Positions 31,500-40,357 of a stretch of 52,626 nt of DNA are shown one piece after another (positions within the stretch are counted from its first letter, which is position 1; every line of letters starts with the position of its first letter). The DNA is from an uncultured Porphyromonadaceae bacterium. Lineage in GTDB: Bacteria > Bacteroidota > Bacteroidia > Bacteroidales > Muribaculaceae. The notes under the pieces were generated by a model that had not been told where the DNA came from, made no database searches, and was given only the letters and a program-made list of their open reading frames with translations. Made by a program: the position numbers and the translations under genes. The DNA is taken from positions 1 to 52,626 of the forward strand of contig CABUPJ010000021.1 in NCBI GenBank assembly GCA_902493335.1, read 5' to 3'.

Positions 31500-32801
31500 A
31501 TGACCATAGACCTCAAAGGCCATATCGCCGACCTGATGACATTTCTCGATGCATCGCCGGTCAATTTTCTTGCAGCCGAGACAATAAGCCGTCGTCTTGA
31601 TGAAGCCGGTTTCCGTCGTCTCGACCAGGCAGACCGCTGGACTCTCGAACGCGGCGGCAAATATTATATAACCAAAAACGGTTCGGCCGTCTTCGCTTTT
31701 ATAGTCGGCAGCGGCGAGGCCTCTGACGGATTCAGAATCATCTCGGCGCACAGTGACTCGCCGGGTTTCAGAATCAAGCCCCGGGCCGCGATGCGTGCCG
31801 CCGGCGACGTCATCAAGCTCAATACCGAGGTCTATGGCGGTCCGATACTTTATACATGGTTTGACCGTCCGCTTTCGATTGCCGGGCGCGTCATACTGCG
31901 TGGCGGCGACATCCTCCGTCCGCGTGCGGTGAATGTCAGGTTTGACCGCCCGATTCTCACGATACCCCATCTCGCCATCCATTTCAACCGTTCGGTCAAT
32001 GAAGGTAACCCGCTGTCGAAGCAGAAAGACATGCTTCCTGTCATCGCCATGGCTGACGGCTGCGGCGACCCCGACACCATCCTGCCGTGTCTTCTGGCCG
32101 AGCGTCTCGACATCGCCGTTGACGACATCGTCGACTTCGACCTCTCGCTCTATGATACCACACCGGCATGTCTCGTCGGCCTCAGCGGCGAGTTTATCAC
32201 CTCTGGACGCCTCGACGACCTCTCGATGGCATACTCGGCCATGACCGCCCTGATAGAAAGTGACGCGGATTGCGCGCAGACACGCGTCATGGCCATCTTC
32301 GACAACGAGGAGACCGGCTCGGGAACAAAGCAGGGAGCCGCATCGCCCGAACTGGCAAACCTGCTGACCCGCATAGCCGGCGCACTCGGTGCCGACAACG
32401 AAGACTATCTCCGTGCGGTCGCCCGTTCATTCATGATTTCGGCCGACAACGCCCACGGCGTCCATCCCAACTATGCCGAGAAGCAGGATCCGACAAATCA
32501 TCCCCGTCTTGGAGGTGGTCCTGTCATAAAGATAAATGCCAACTGCAAATATATGACCGACGCCGATTCATCGGCGGTCTACTCGATGATATGCGAGCGC
32601 GCGGGTGTCCCCTGCCAGTATTTTGTAAACCACAGCGATTCGGCCGGCGGCTCGACGCTCGGCAACATACTGACATCGCAGATAGCCCTCCGCGGTGTCG
32701 ATATGGGTGCCGCTCTGTGGGCCATGCACTCGGTGCGCGAGACAGCGTCGGTCGTCGATCATGAATATATAATAGCCTCTTTCAAAGAGTTTTTCAGATG
32801 A
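31500..32801 (+). CDS. M18-family aminopeptidase
   Basis: A 433-residue metallopeptidase of the M18 (aspartyl aminopeptidase) group. Metal and active-site motifs: SAHSDSPGFRIKPR (first His and Asp), IFDNEETGSGTKQGA (Asp-Glu-Glu) and SADNAHGVHPNYAEK, plus YFVNHSDSAGGSTLG at the C-terminus with the last His. The cytosolic enzyme removes N-terminal acidic or neutral residues from peptides. It ends in a four-base overlap with the next gene. Confidence 0.94.
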   Translation: MTIDLKGHIADLMTFLDASPVNFLAAETISRRLDEAGFRRLDQADRWTLERGGKYYITKNGSAVFAFIVGSGEASDGFRIISAHSDSPGFRIKPRAAMRAAGDVIKLNTEVYGGPILYTWFDRPLSIAGRVILRGGDILRPRAVNVRFDRPILTIPHLAIHFNRSVNEGNPLSKQKDMLPVIAMADGCGDPDTILPCLLAERLDIAVDDIVDFDLSLYDTTPACLVGLSGEFITSGRLDDLSMAYSAMTALIESDADCAQTRVMAIFDNEETGSGTKQGAASPELANLLTRIAGALGADNEDYLRAVARSFMISADNAHGVHPNYAEKQDPTNHPRLGGGPVIKINANCKYMTDADSSAVYSMICERAGVPCQYFVNHSDSAGGSTLGNILTSQIALRGVDMGAALWAMHSVRETASVVDHEYIIASFKEFFR

Positions 32802-33211
32802 TGAGAAAGGCTTTATATATTGTAGCTGTTTTGTTGTCGGCTTTTGTCATGCCGGTATTGGCTAATGAACTCGATGATATTTTTCAGCGAATCACCGGAG
32901 TCAACGGTGTGTTTGAGATAATTGAGGTACCTGAACAAGAATGTGTCAATAGTAATATAAATGAAGGCTCTATAGCTCGTTACGGCGACGAGGCATGTGA
33001 GGCTGTCGACTCGATTTTGTCGGGAGTGGCATCGCCTCAGTTTATCGACTTTAGAAATGACGACGTCGCAGTTGACGGATGGATAGTCAGAATAGACGAA
33101 AATGATATAACAGTGCTGATGAAAATTAATCTTATCGAAGACAGCTCGCTTATGGTTATGCTCGTCAAAGGACCTGAAAAATTGCTCGAAGGAATACAAC
33201 TTGGTGAATAA
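32798..33211 (+). CDS. Small secreted protein, possibly DUF4252-like
   Basis: A 137-residue protein with a signal peptide (MMRKALYIVAVLLSAFVMPVLA). The mature part has an ELDDIFQRITGVNGVFEIIEVP beginning and a final strand-rich region (ITVLMKINLIEDSSLMVMLVKG), somewhat like the DUF4252 protein at 34563-35051 in layout, but the similarity is weak. It overlaps the end of the M18 gene by four bases and precedes the sigma factor by about 100 bases. Function unknown. Confidence 0.7.
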   Translation: MMRKALYIVAVLLSAFVMPVLANELDDIFQRITGVNGVFEIIEVPEQECVNSNINEGSIARYGDEACEAVDSILSGVASPQFIDFRNDDVAVDGWIVRIDENDITVLMKINLIEDSSLMVMLVKGPEKLLEGIQLGE

Positions 33212-33317
33212 ACGTTAAAATTTGAATATTCGCGATTCTGACTGTCACACCGGACGCACTTGTTCGTCTTAATTATAAAACGTAAACAAAAAGATAACAA
33301 GAGCAAACGACTGACAG

Positions 33318-33803
33318 GTGAACCGCGAGGAGTTCAAACAGAGCATATTGCCACATTACAGGCGCATGTACGGCATCGCAGCGGCGGTGCTCGGCGACAG
33401 TGAAGACGCCTGTGACGCCGTCCAGGAGTCGATGGCACGTCTCTGGGAGAAACGCGATGAGATAGGCGACAAAAGCAGCTATGAAGCGTTTTGTCTCCGA
33501 GTCGTCAAGAATGTCTGTCTCGACAAAATCAGACTCAGGCGGCAGTATGCCGACCTTTCGGTCGCCGACCGTCCGGTCTCAGGCAATGACACGACCGAGA
33601 CCCGCGAGACTCTCAATGTCGTCAGACGGCTTGCCGCCACGCTTGGCGAAACTCAGCGCGAAGTCTTCATGATGGCGACTTTCGGCGAGTGTGACAACGA
33701 CGAGATTGTCAGGGCGACAGGTCTGTCGGAGGCGAATGTCAGGCAGCTCCTGTCAAGAGCACGAAAACGAATAAAGGAACTTTATCAATCATACGAAAGA
33801 TGA
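33318..33803 (+). CDS. ECF-type RNA polymerase sigma factor
   Basis: A 161-residue sigma-70 family protein without region 1 or 3. Region 2 contains HYRRMYGIAAAVLGDSEDACDAVQESMARLWEKR; region 4 has ETQREVFMMATFGECDNDEIVRATGLSEANVRQLLSRARKRIKELY, the helix-turn-helix that reads the -35 element. The start is GTG at 33318. It overlaps the next gene by four bases, so it is made together with its likely membrane anti-sigma factor. Its regulon cannot be told from this window, though autoregulation of the 33318-35051 unit is usual. Confidence 0.92.
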   Translation: MNREEFKQSILPHYRRMYGIAAAVLGDSEDACDAVQESMARLWEKRDEIGDKSSYEAFCLRVVKNVCLDKIRLRRQYADLSVADRPVSGNDTTETRETLNVVRRLAATLGETQREVFMMATFGECDNDEIVRATGLSEANVRQLLSRARKRIKELYQSYER

Positions 33804-34573
33804 ACAAAGCCGACAACATAGAAATTATCAGACAGCTCGTCGAGCGCTACTACAGCGGCACGGCGACGCCCGACGAGGTCGGCGCTATAACAGATTTCTT
33901 CAGACAGAACGATGTCGACAATCTGCCCGAAGATCTCAGAGCCGACGCAATGATATTCACCGAGACAGCGCTTGCCAAGGTGACGGCGCCGGTGCCTGAC
34001 GGTCTCGAATCGCGTCTTGAGTCATTCATAGACTCTCTGCCCGAAAAGACAACGCGCCGTCGCGGTGTCATCATCAGACTGTCGCTCTCTGCAGCTGCTG
34101 CCGTCGCTGTTGTGCTCGGCATAGGCCTTGGCATTGTAGGCCGCCATGCCGACAGTAATGATGAGCCGTTTAATAACGCACTCATGGCCGAAGAGATTGT
34201 CCCGGCTCCGACCGATACGTTGTCTGTTGGCAGTGAAAATACACTCATTCCCGACGAAAGTATCGCTGAAGTCACGGCTCCGGCTGTTAAAAAGTCTGCT
34301 CCGACCGTAAAGCACAGGCCTAAAGCCGTCGCCGTCAAGGAATTTGCCGCTGCTGCCGAAACCGATGACTATCACTATGCCATGGCCTCAGACGTATGCG
34401 AGATCTCTGACCCCGAAGAGGCGTCGCGTGTGGCCGCACAGGTTCTGGGCATGCTCGGACGCACTCTCGGCATGGCAGGCGATGCCATTGTCAGGACTGA
34501 CACTGAAGCAAACAAAATTCCAAACGCTATAAATAAAATCGCAACTAATAAAGTGATGAGCAATGAAAAGTAA
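33800..34573 (+). CDS. Membrane protein, putative anti-sigma factor
   Basis: A 257-residue protein with a cytosolic N-terminal part (about 1-88: IIRQLVERYYSGTATPDEVGAITDFF), one transmembrane helix at about 90-113 (LSLSAAAAVAVVLGIGLGIVG) and a long low-complexity outer part rich in Ala, Pro and Thr. The order sigma-anti-sigma-DUF4252 is common in Bacteroidota, so it likely holds the sigma factor at the membrane. No zinc-binding HCC motif was seen. It overlaps both neighbours. Confidence 0.8.
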   Translation: MNKADNIEIIRQLVERYYSGTATPDEVGAITDFFRQNDVDNLPEDLRADAMIFTETALAKVTAPVPDGLESRLESFIDSLPEKTTRRRGVIIRLSLSAAAAVAVVLGIGLGIVGRHADSNDEPFNNALMAEEIVPAPTDTLSVGSENTLIPDESIAEVTAPAVKKSAPTVKHRPKAVAVKEFAAAAETDDYHYAMASDVCEISDPEEASRVAAQVLGMLGRTLGMAGDAIVRTDTEANKIPNAINKIATNKVMSNEK

Positions 34574-35051
34574 GATTATAATATCAATTATTGTCAGCTT
34601 GCTGATGTCTGCCATGCCGCTGACGGCTCAGAAATCAAAAATCTTCGAGTCGGCCAAGAACTTGAAGGATGTGACTACAATCTATGTCTCCCCGTCGTTG
34701 CTGAAACTCGGTCTGTCGACAGCAGCCATGACCGAGAGTATGGGAGAGGCGGCAGGTTATGTCAAAAATCTGAAAGGCCTTGAGGTGATAAACACGTCGC
34801 TGAGGCAATCGGCTGACTCGCTCAGGTCTGTGACCCGGCACTTTGTCAAGGATTCAAAGGACGCCATCGATCTGTTGCTCGAAATCAATGACGACGATAG
34901 TCTGATAAATATTTTCGGCAATCTCGACAAGGGCGACGACACGACGCTGATTCTTGAGGTCAACGATGACGGTGAATATTCAATCATTTACCTCAAGGGC
35001 GATATCGATGTCGAAGGCCTGTTAAAGTCATACGCAAATAAAAATCTGTAA
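34563..35051 (+). CDS. DUF4252 secreted protein
   Basis: A 162-residue protein with a signal peptide (MKSKIIISIIVSLLMSAMPLTAQ). The DUF4252 features are the early KDVTTIYVSPSLLKL and the final DDTTLILEVNDDGEYSIIYLKGDI. DUF4252 proteins commonly follow ECF sigma and anti-sigma genes in Bacteroidota and are thought to act in the envelope. It overlaps the anti-sigma gene by 11 bases and ends 20 bases before a strong terminator. Confidence 0.85.
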   Translation: MKSKIIISIIVSLLMSAMPLTAQKSKIFESAKNLKDVTTIYVSPSLLKLGLSTAAMTESMGEAAGYVKNLKGLEVINTSLRQSADSLRSVTRHFVKDSKDAIDLLLEINDDDSLINIFGNLDKGDDTTLILEVNDDGEYSIIYLKGDIDVEGLLKSYANKNL

Positions 35052-35070
35052 AAATATTTTGGGTAAAAGT

Positions 35071-35114
35071 ATCTGCCGCATCGTCCTTGCTCAACGCTGC
35101 GGCAGATTTTTTTG
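35071..35114 (+). terminator. Terminator of the sigma-factor operon
   Basis: ATCTGCCGCA (35071-35080) pairs with TGCGGCAGAT (35098-35107) and a run of T residues follows to 35114. It is the strongest intrinsic terminator in the window. Confidence 0.9.
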
Positions 35115-35199
35115 ATGCCGCGGGTGATGATGTAAGCTGTTTGTACGTCATGTTTATATATCATATATAGACATTCGTTTAACTGTAAAATCTACAATT

Positions 35200-36477
35200 A
35201 TGAAAGAAGTATTGGTGTTTGCCGCCGGTTTAATTCTCAGTGTCAGTAGTAAAGCTGCCGATAATCTTGCTCCGTGGCAAAAGGCGGCGATAGCTACGCG
35301 CTTTGCTTCAGAGGTCAAATATAATTATGCCGGTTACGGAAATCTGGGTTTTGACTATGACAGTCTGTGCCGAGCCGAGCTGCCGTCGTTGGTCGATACC
35401 GGCAGCGATGAAGAATTCAGCGATAAGCTTGTGCTTTTTGCCAACAGGCTTAAAGACGGTCATACGGGCATCAGTTACAGTGCTGATGTGACTACTGCGC
35501 CGATTCTTCAAAAGCGCATAGGTGATAAGGTCTATGTCACGGATGTGTTTTCTGAAGAATATAGCTCAAAGGGGATTGTCCGAGGCACGGAGCTGGTAGC
35601 CGTCGACGGTATCCCTGTGATAGATTATGGCCGTGGACATGTCGCGCCCTTTATACCGTCATCGACGTTCCAATGGTCTGAATACTATACTTTCAACAGC
35701 ATCAATCTCACCAAAGGATATCGTGGTGTGCCGGTGAGGCTTACTTTCAGAAACCATGGCGGTGACACATTCGATGTCGTCGATCAGCGCCGGTCGCCAT
35801 GGGGAACAGTCGCTCCCGACATGTCAATAACATTTGATACTCTACCCGGCAATATCGGTATTCTGAAGATTCCGAGTTTTAAGTCTGACAATTTTGACGC
35901 GGCGGCTTTCTATGACCTATATGAAAAGAAAATAATGCCGACAGCCGGTCTGATAGTCGATATCAGAGATAACGGCGGCGGAAACAGCAGTGTGGGAATG
36001 ATGATAATGAGACTTCTTGCGACAGACAGCATTCCTCAGGCTGCGTGGAGTACACCGCAATATGAAGCGGCATATGCGTCATGGGGCAGAAAATGGCGAA
36101 CAATGTCGGTAGACTCCGATACGCTGATACCTTATAATATGTATGATGACGACACGCCGGTTTATGACAAGCCTGTCGTTTTGCTTGTCAACAGCGCTAC
36201 GTTTTCTGCGGCCGAGGATTTTGCGGTGTTGTTCAGAAACTCACGCCGAGGCAAGATTATCGGCACCCCGACAGGCGGAAGTACCGGTAATCCGATTGTT
36301 ATAGACCTCGGGTGGGGATATTACGGCCGTATATGCACCCGCCATGAAAGGCTTGCTGACGGCACTGAGTTTATCGGTGTCGGGATTCAGCCCGACGTCT
36401 CAGTTGAAGAGACCGAGAGTGCCATCTTTGGCGATGACAATGTCATTCGGGTCGCTCTTGACGAACTGTCAAGATAA
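35200..36477 (+). CDS. Secreted S41-family (tail-specific) serine peptidase
   Basis: A 425-residue protein with a signal peptide (to about residue 20, SSKA). An N-terminal helical domain is followed by a PDZ-like part (SSKGIVRGTELVAVDGIPVIDYG) and the S41 core: GILKIPSF, GLIVDIRDNGGGNSSVG and VNSATFSAAEDFAVLF, with the nucleophile Ser in TFSAAED and the Lys in RGKIIGTPTGGSTGNP. It cleaves proteins near their C-termini in the periplasm or on the surface. Its end overlaps the convergent rarA gene by nine bases. Confidence 0.9.
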   Translation: MKEVLVFAAGLILSVSSKAADNLAPWQKAAIATRFASEVKYNYAGYGNLGFDYDSLCRAELPSLVDTGSDEEFSDKLVLFANRLKDGHTGISYSADVTTAPILQKRIGDKVYVTDVFSEEYSSKGIVRGTELVAVDGIPVIDYGRGHVAPFIPSSTFQWSEYYTFNSINLTKGYRGVPVRLTFRNHGGDTFDVVDQRRSPWGTVAPDMSITFDTLPGNIGILKIPSFKSDNFDAAAFYDLYEKKIMPTAGLIVDIRDNGGGNSSVGMMIMRLLATDSIPQAAWSTPQYEAAYASWGRKWRTMSVDSDTLIPYNMYDDDTPVYDKPVVLLVNSATFSAAEDFAVLFRNSRRGKIIGTPTGGSTGNPIVIDLGWGYYGRICTRHERLADGTEFIGVGIQPDVSVEETESAIFGDDNVIRVALDELSR

Positions 36478-37755
36478 CTGCTCAGGGTGCCAGCGCTGTT
36501 GCTGACGTGCGGCAATGGTGTTTTCCGACGGGTTGTCGCAGTGGTGCCAGAATGTGTGTCCGTCGAGACGGTCGGGCAGAAACTGCTGTCTGACGAAGTT
36601 GCCGGGATAGTCGTGGGCATATTTGTAGTCGGTGCCGTAGCCGAGCTTTTTCATCAGCGACGTCGGAGCATTGCGCAGGTGCAGCGGCACAGGCAGATTG
36701 CCAGATGACTCGACCTCGGACATGGCTGCGGCGATAGCCATATACGCCGAGTTGCTTTTTGCCGACGTGGCGAGATAGATGGTGCATTCGGCGAGAGGTA
36801 TGCGTCCCTCGGGCATGCCGATTTTCCGGATGGCGTCGAAGGTGGCGTTTGCCAGGAGCAGGGCGTTGGGATTGGCGAGACCGATGTCTTCGGCGGCGAC
36901 GATGACGAGACGCCGGGCGATGAATTCGGGGTCTTCGCCGCCTGCAATCATGCGAGCGAGCCAGTAGACGGCGGCGTCAGGATCACTGCCGCGGATGCTT
37001 TTGATGAAGGCCGAGATGATGTCGTAGTGCATCTCGCCGTTTTTGTCGTAGGCCTGCGGATTCTGCTGCAGGTGGTCGGTGACGCTTTTATCGTCAATGA
37101 CTATGGCTTTGCCATGAGGCGTCGATTGCTCGAATAGGTCGATGATATTGAGCAGTTTGCGGGCATCGCCTCCGGCATATCGGAAAAGCGCCGCGGTCTC
37201 TTTTACCTCGACCTTGCGCTTCGACAGTATCTCGTCGTTGGTGAGCGTGTGGTCGAGCAGAGCCTTGAGCTCGTCCTCCTCGAGAGGTTTGAGCGTATAG
37301 ACCTGTGCGCGTGACAGCAGCGGACGGATGACCTCGAACGACGGATTCTCGGTCGTGGCGCCGATGAGCGTCACGGTGCCTTCCTCGACGGCGCCGAGCA
37401 GACTGTCCTGCTGAGACTTGTTGAAGCGGTGTATCTCGTCGATGAAGAGTATCGGGCGTCCTTCTGAGAACATGCTGCGGCTTTCGCGGCGGCACTGCTC
37501 GATGACGTCGCGCACGTCTTTGACCCCGGCATTGACCGCCGACAGAGTGTGGAACGTCGATTTCGTCGTGTTGGCTATAATCTTTGCCAGTGTGGTCTTG
37601 CCGACGCCGGGAGGGCCCCAGAGTATGAATGACGCGACGCGGCCCGTGTCGATCATGCGGCGGAGTACGGCTCCGTCTCCGACGAGATGGCTCTGTCCGA
37701 TATAATCGTCGAGTGTCTGCGGCCTCATGCGTTCGGCCAGTGGTGTGAAGTTCAT
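36469..37755 (-). CDS. rarA: Replication-associated recombination protein RarA (MgsA)
   Basis: A 428-residue AAA+ ATPase related to clamp loaders and RuvB. Walker A GPPGVGKTTLAK at about residues 45-56; Walker B ILFIDEIHRFNKSQQD at about 101-116; sensor-1 GATTENPSFEV; and the C-terminal tetramerisation region (SDPDAAVYWLARMIAGGEDPEFIARRL). It acts at stalled replication forks. It is convergent with the S41 gene. Confidence 0.95.
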   Translation of the reverse strand: MNFTPLAERMRPQTLDDYIGQSHLVGDGAVLRRMIDTGRVASFILWGPPGVGKTTLAKIIANTTKSTFHTLSAVNAGVKDVRDVIEQCRRESRSMFSEGRPILFIDEIHRFNKSQQDSLLGAVEEGTVTLIGATTENPSFEVIRPLLSRAQVYTLKPLEEDELKALLDHTLTNDEILSKRKVEVKETAALFRYAGGDARKLLNIIDLFEQSTPHGKAIVIDDKSVTDHLQQNPQAYDKNGEMHYDIISAFIKSIRGSDPDAAVYWLARMIAGGEDPEFIARRLVIVAAEDIGLANPNALLLANATFDAIRKIGMPEGRIPLAECTIYLATSAKSNSAYMAIAAAMSEVESSGNLPVPLHLRNAPTSLMKKLGYGTDYKYAHDYPGNFVRQQFLPDRLDGHTFWHHCDNPSENTIAARQQQRWHPEQLS

Positions 37756-37781
37756 AATTGTGATAGGGGTGGTGATAAAAT

Positions 37782-37820
37782 CGAGGCGGCTGCTTCCTGA
37801 CTGTGGAAGAAACCGCCTCG
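37782..37820 (-). terminator. Terminator of the TPR protein gene
   Basis: CGAGGCGG (37782-37789) pairs with CCGCCTCG (37813-37820). On the minus strand the stem is followed by ATTTTATC. It lies 23 bases after the TPR gene stop and before rarA. Confidence 0.75.
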
Positions 37821-37843
37821 TTGTGATTTGTTTTCAGACGGGC

Positions 37844-39472
37844 TTATTCGCCGGCCGGAGTCGGGTTGAGAAGAGCGTTGACGGCTTTGAGCTTCTCGGC
37901 GATTTCGGCAGCTTTGTCTTTGTCGTGGGCTACGTTACCGTAGAAGACATAGCTGAACTGATAGGCCTCTTTATACATATTGAGTTTGTTGTCTTTGTTG
38001 GTCGGGTCCATGTTGGCGGGATCCTGGTCGAGGAGCTCGGTCATCTGAGCGTAAGAGTCAACCGATTCCTGATTGGGCTGGTTGTTGTTGCCGGCGATGT
38101 GGAGGCGTGCTTTGCGCTGGTAGAGCAGGGCGTTGGGCTGAGCCTCGGCGATAGCTTTGCCGATATATTCAAGACCTTTTGTGGCTGTTTCGGCACGAAG
38201 CTCTGCATTGTCACCGGCGGTGGCGGCCGCATTCAGATAGCGGCCTGCGGCTGCATAGAGGTCGTTTGAGCTGGGCTCTTCGATTTTGCTGAGATAAAGA
38301 GCGTATGCGTCTGCTGCTTTGGGGTATTGCTTTGCCTTGGTGTAGACGGTGCTTATTTCGTTGAGAAGGTCGGCGTTGTCAGGGTCGTTGGCGACGGCCA
38401 GCTCATACTGTACGACAGCGAGTGAGTCCTGACCGAGGTTCTGAAGCACGTCGGCATAGGTTGTGAAGTCGTTTGTCGTAAAAGTCTTGCCTACATTCTT
38501 TGTGAAGAAGTCTTTGGCGGCCTGGTCGGCGGCGGTGTAGTTCTTGAGGTCGGCGAGGTTGAGGAAGCGCAGACGCTGCATCAGGAAGTTGGTGGGGTCC
38601 TGGGCGAGGATTTCGTTTGCGACAGCGAGCGATTCGTCATATTTCTTGCCGTAATAAAGAAGCACTGAGTAGCGGGCCTTGTCTTCGGGGAAGTGGTTGG
38701 GGTTCTGGATATATTTGCCGTAGAGATCGGCGGCTTTGTTCCAGTAGTTGGCCTCGTAGTATTTCTCGGCGAGTTCGCGCTGGGCGAGAGCCGATGTCGG
38801 GAGCTCGGTGTTGAGCTGCTCGAGTTTCTCGATAGAGAACTTGGGATTTACGCGGAAGTATGCGTTTGCATATTTGACGTAGCCCTCGGGGTTCTTGGGG
38901 TCGAAAGTGATGGCCTGCTCATACTGGGCGGCGGCGCCACCGAAGTCCTGGGCATCATATTTCATATCGCCCTCGAGGATGTAAATAGCGGGTTCTTTGA
39001 GTTTCGAGTCCTTGCGGGCCTTTTCGATATTTTTCTGAATCTCTTTTGCATATTTTACGGGATCGGCGTTATAGTAGGCGCGGGCGATGGCGGTTGTCAG
39101 CTCCGCGTCTTTTTTTGCGAGGCCCTGTGCTTTCTTGAAGTTGTCCTGAGCGGCTGATGTGTTGCCGGCAAGGAGATCAAGGGCGCCGAGACCTACATAG
39201 TTGTAGCCGCACTCGGGATTGAGTGACACACCTTTTTCAAAAGCGGTCTTGGCAGCGGCCTTGTCGTTCTGAGCGAGACTTACCTGGCCGAGATAGTAGT
39301 AGGCAAGTGACTGGTCGGTCGAAGGTTCGTTGATTGTGCGGTTCAGAATAGTCTTGGCGTTGTCATACTGACCGGCTTTGTAGAATTCGATGCCGTCTTT
39401 GTAGCCTTGGCTCTGAGCTCCGGCGGTGAGCGCCGACGCTACGAGTAGAGATAAAAGAAATTTGATCTTCAT
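37844..39472 (-). CDS. Secreted tetratricopeptide-repeat protein
   Basis: I chose the ATG at 39472 (MKIKFLLSLLVASALTAGAQ), giving 542 residues with a clean signal peptide; upstream in-frame Met codons lie beyond the promoter. The protein is built of about twelve TPR units (YKAGQYDNAKTILNRTI, AYYYLGQVSLAQNDKAAAKTAFEKGV, AAQYEQAITFDPKNPEGYVKYANAYF). Such proteins scaffold envelope complexes in Bacteroidales. A clear -7 box is at 39541-39548 and a terminator follows. Confidence 0.88.
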   Translation of the reverse strand: MKIKFLLSLLVASALTAGAQSQGYKDGIEFYKAGQYDNAKTILNRTINEPSTDQSLAYYYLGQVSLAQNDKAAAKTAFEKGVSLNPECGYNYVGLGALDLLAGNTSAAQDNFKKAQGLAKKDAELTTAIARAYYNADPVKYAKEIQKNIEKARKDSKLKEPAIYILEGDMKYDAQDFGGAAAQYEQAITFDPKNPEGYVKYANAYFRVNPKFSIEKLEQLNTELPTSALAQRELAEKYYEANYWNKAADLYGKYIQNPNHFPEDKARYSVLLYYGKKYDESLAVANEILAQDPTNFLMQRLRFLNLADLKNYTAADQAAKDFFTKNVGKTFTTNDFTTYADVLQNLGQDSLAVVQYELAVANDPDNADLLNEISTVYTKAKQYPKAADAYALYLSKIEEPSSNDLYAAAGRYLNAAATAGDNAELRAETATKGLEYIGKAIAEAQPNALLYQRKARLHIAGNNNQPNQESVDSYAQMTELLDQDPANMDPTNKDNKLNMYKEAYQFSYVFYGNVAHDKDKAAEIAEKLKAVNALLNPTPAGE

Positions 39473-39540
39473 TGCTGTATATAAGAGATTTAAATATTTT
39501 GATTTCATTAAATAAAGTGACAGGCTTAGACCTTTAAACG

Positions 39541-39548
39541 CAAAAGTA
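39541..39548 (-). promoter_or_regulatory. -7 box of the TPR protein gene
   Basis: The minus strand reads TACTTTTG, a full match, 69 bases before the chosen ATG; this leader supports the shorter start. The -33 region is T-rich without a clear TTTG at the right distance. Confidence 0.5.
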
Positions 39549-39675
39549 CAAAAAAATATTATACCCCTGTTGCAATGTGAGGGCAAATAAGTTGTGATTA
39601 ACCAAAAATTAACAATATACTATTGGCCCCGGCATGACTCGGATGTGCCGTCAGCATCTTTCCCGGGCGTTTAGG

Positions 39676-40200
39676 TCAGAGATTGATCTTCTCGAATATC
39701 CAGCGTTGGGCGTTACTGCCGTTGTATTCCCAAATCTGAATGTTGTTGCCGTTGTAGACGTTGTTGCCGTTGTTGTCGACAACGAAGTTGCGGTTGACAG
39801 ACGACTGTATCGTATACGTGCCGTCAGAGTTCTTCACCAGATACCACCGCTGGGCTTTGGTGCCGTTGTAGGTCCACAGATGGATATTGTTACCGTTGAA
39901 CGTACCGAGTCCGTTGAGGTCGAGCATATGGAAAGTAGACTGGTCTAAAGGATTAGGTAGCACAGACATATTGGCGAATGTTACCGTGCCGTCGGGTAGG
40001 TTTGTCATATGCCATTTCTGAGCTCCCGACCAGTTAAGTTCCCAGAGCTGGATATTGTTGCCGTCGTTGAGGTTGCATCCGTTATTGTCGATGACATAGT
40101 TACGGTTGTTGGCGCTTCTGATGATATAGAAGCCGTTCTCAAGCGCAGATGCACACAAGGTCATGGCCAGCAGCATAATAAGGCTGATTGCTTTTTTCAT
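39676..40200 (-). CDS. Stand-alone secreted ricin-type beta-trefoil lectin
   Basis: A 174-residue protein with a signal peptide (MKKAISLIMLLAMTLCASA) and one complete beta-trefoil of three ricin-B repeats. Each repeat has the GNNIQLWEL, GNNIHLWTY or GNNIQIWEY strand followed by the hallmark Q-x-W (AQKWHM, AQRWYL, AQRWIF). No catalytic domain is attached. It probably binds galactose-type or other glycans outside the cell. No anchor was seen, so secretion or surface release is likely. Function inferred from the fold only. Confidence 0.85.
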   Translation of the reverse strand: MKKAISLIMLLAMTLCASALENGFYIIRSANNRNYVIDNNGCNLNDGNNIQLWELNWSGAQKWHMTNLPDGTVTFANMSVLPNPLDQSTFHMLDLNGLGTFNGNNIHLWTYNGTKAQRWYLVKNSDGTYTIQSSVNRNFVVDNNGNNVYNGNNIQIWEYNGSNAQRWIFEKINL

Positions 40201-40225
40201 GATATTTTCTTTTAAGATTACTCTG

Positions 40226-40233
40226 CAAAGATA
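40226..40233 (-). promoter_or_regulatory. -7 box of the lectin gene
   Basis: The minus strand reads TATCTTTG, 25 bases upstream of the lectin ATG. No clear -33 element. Confidence 0.5.
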
Positions 40234-40314
40234 ACAAAAAAGACAAAATAAAAAATAAACGTGATGCTGGCTGAAAAAATCTGCGGCGCGGGCCTCTGAT
40301 TGCCCGATTATTTG

Positions 40315-40322
40315 TATTTTTG
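40315..40322 (+). promoter_or_regulatory. -7 box of the DedA-rpe-ftsK unit
   Basis: TATTTTTG, a full match, 35 bases before the DedA ATG at 40358. The lectin promoter lies divergently about 80 bases away. Confidence 0.5.
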
Positions 40323-40357
40323 CATAAAATATGCATTCAATATAATTTGACGTCTCA

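Noticed and set aside
39473..39586. Longer start of the secreted TPR protein
   Set aside because: It would hide the signal peptide behind 38 residues and include the -7 box at 39541-39548.
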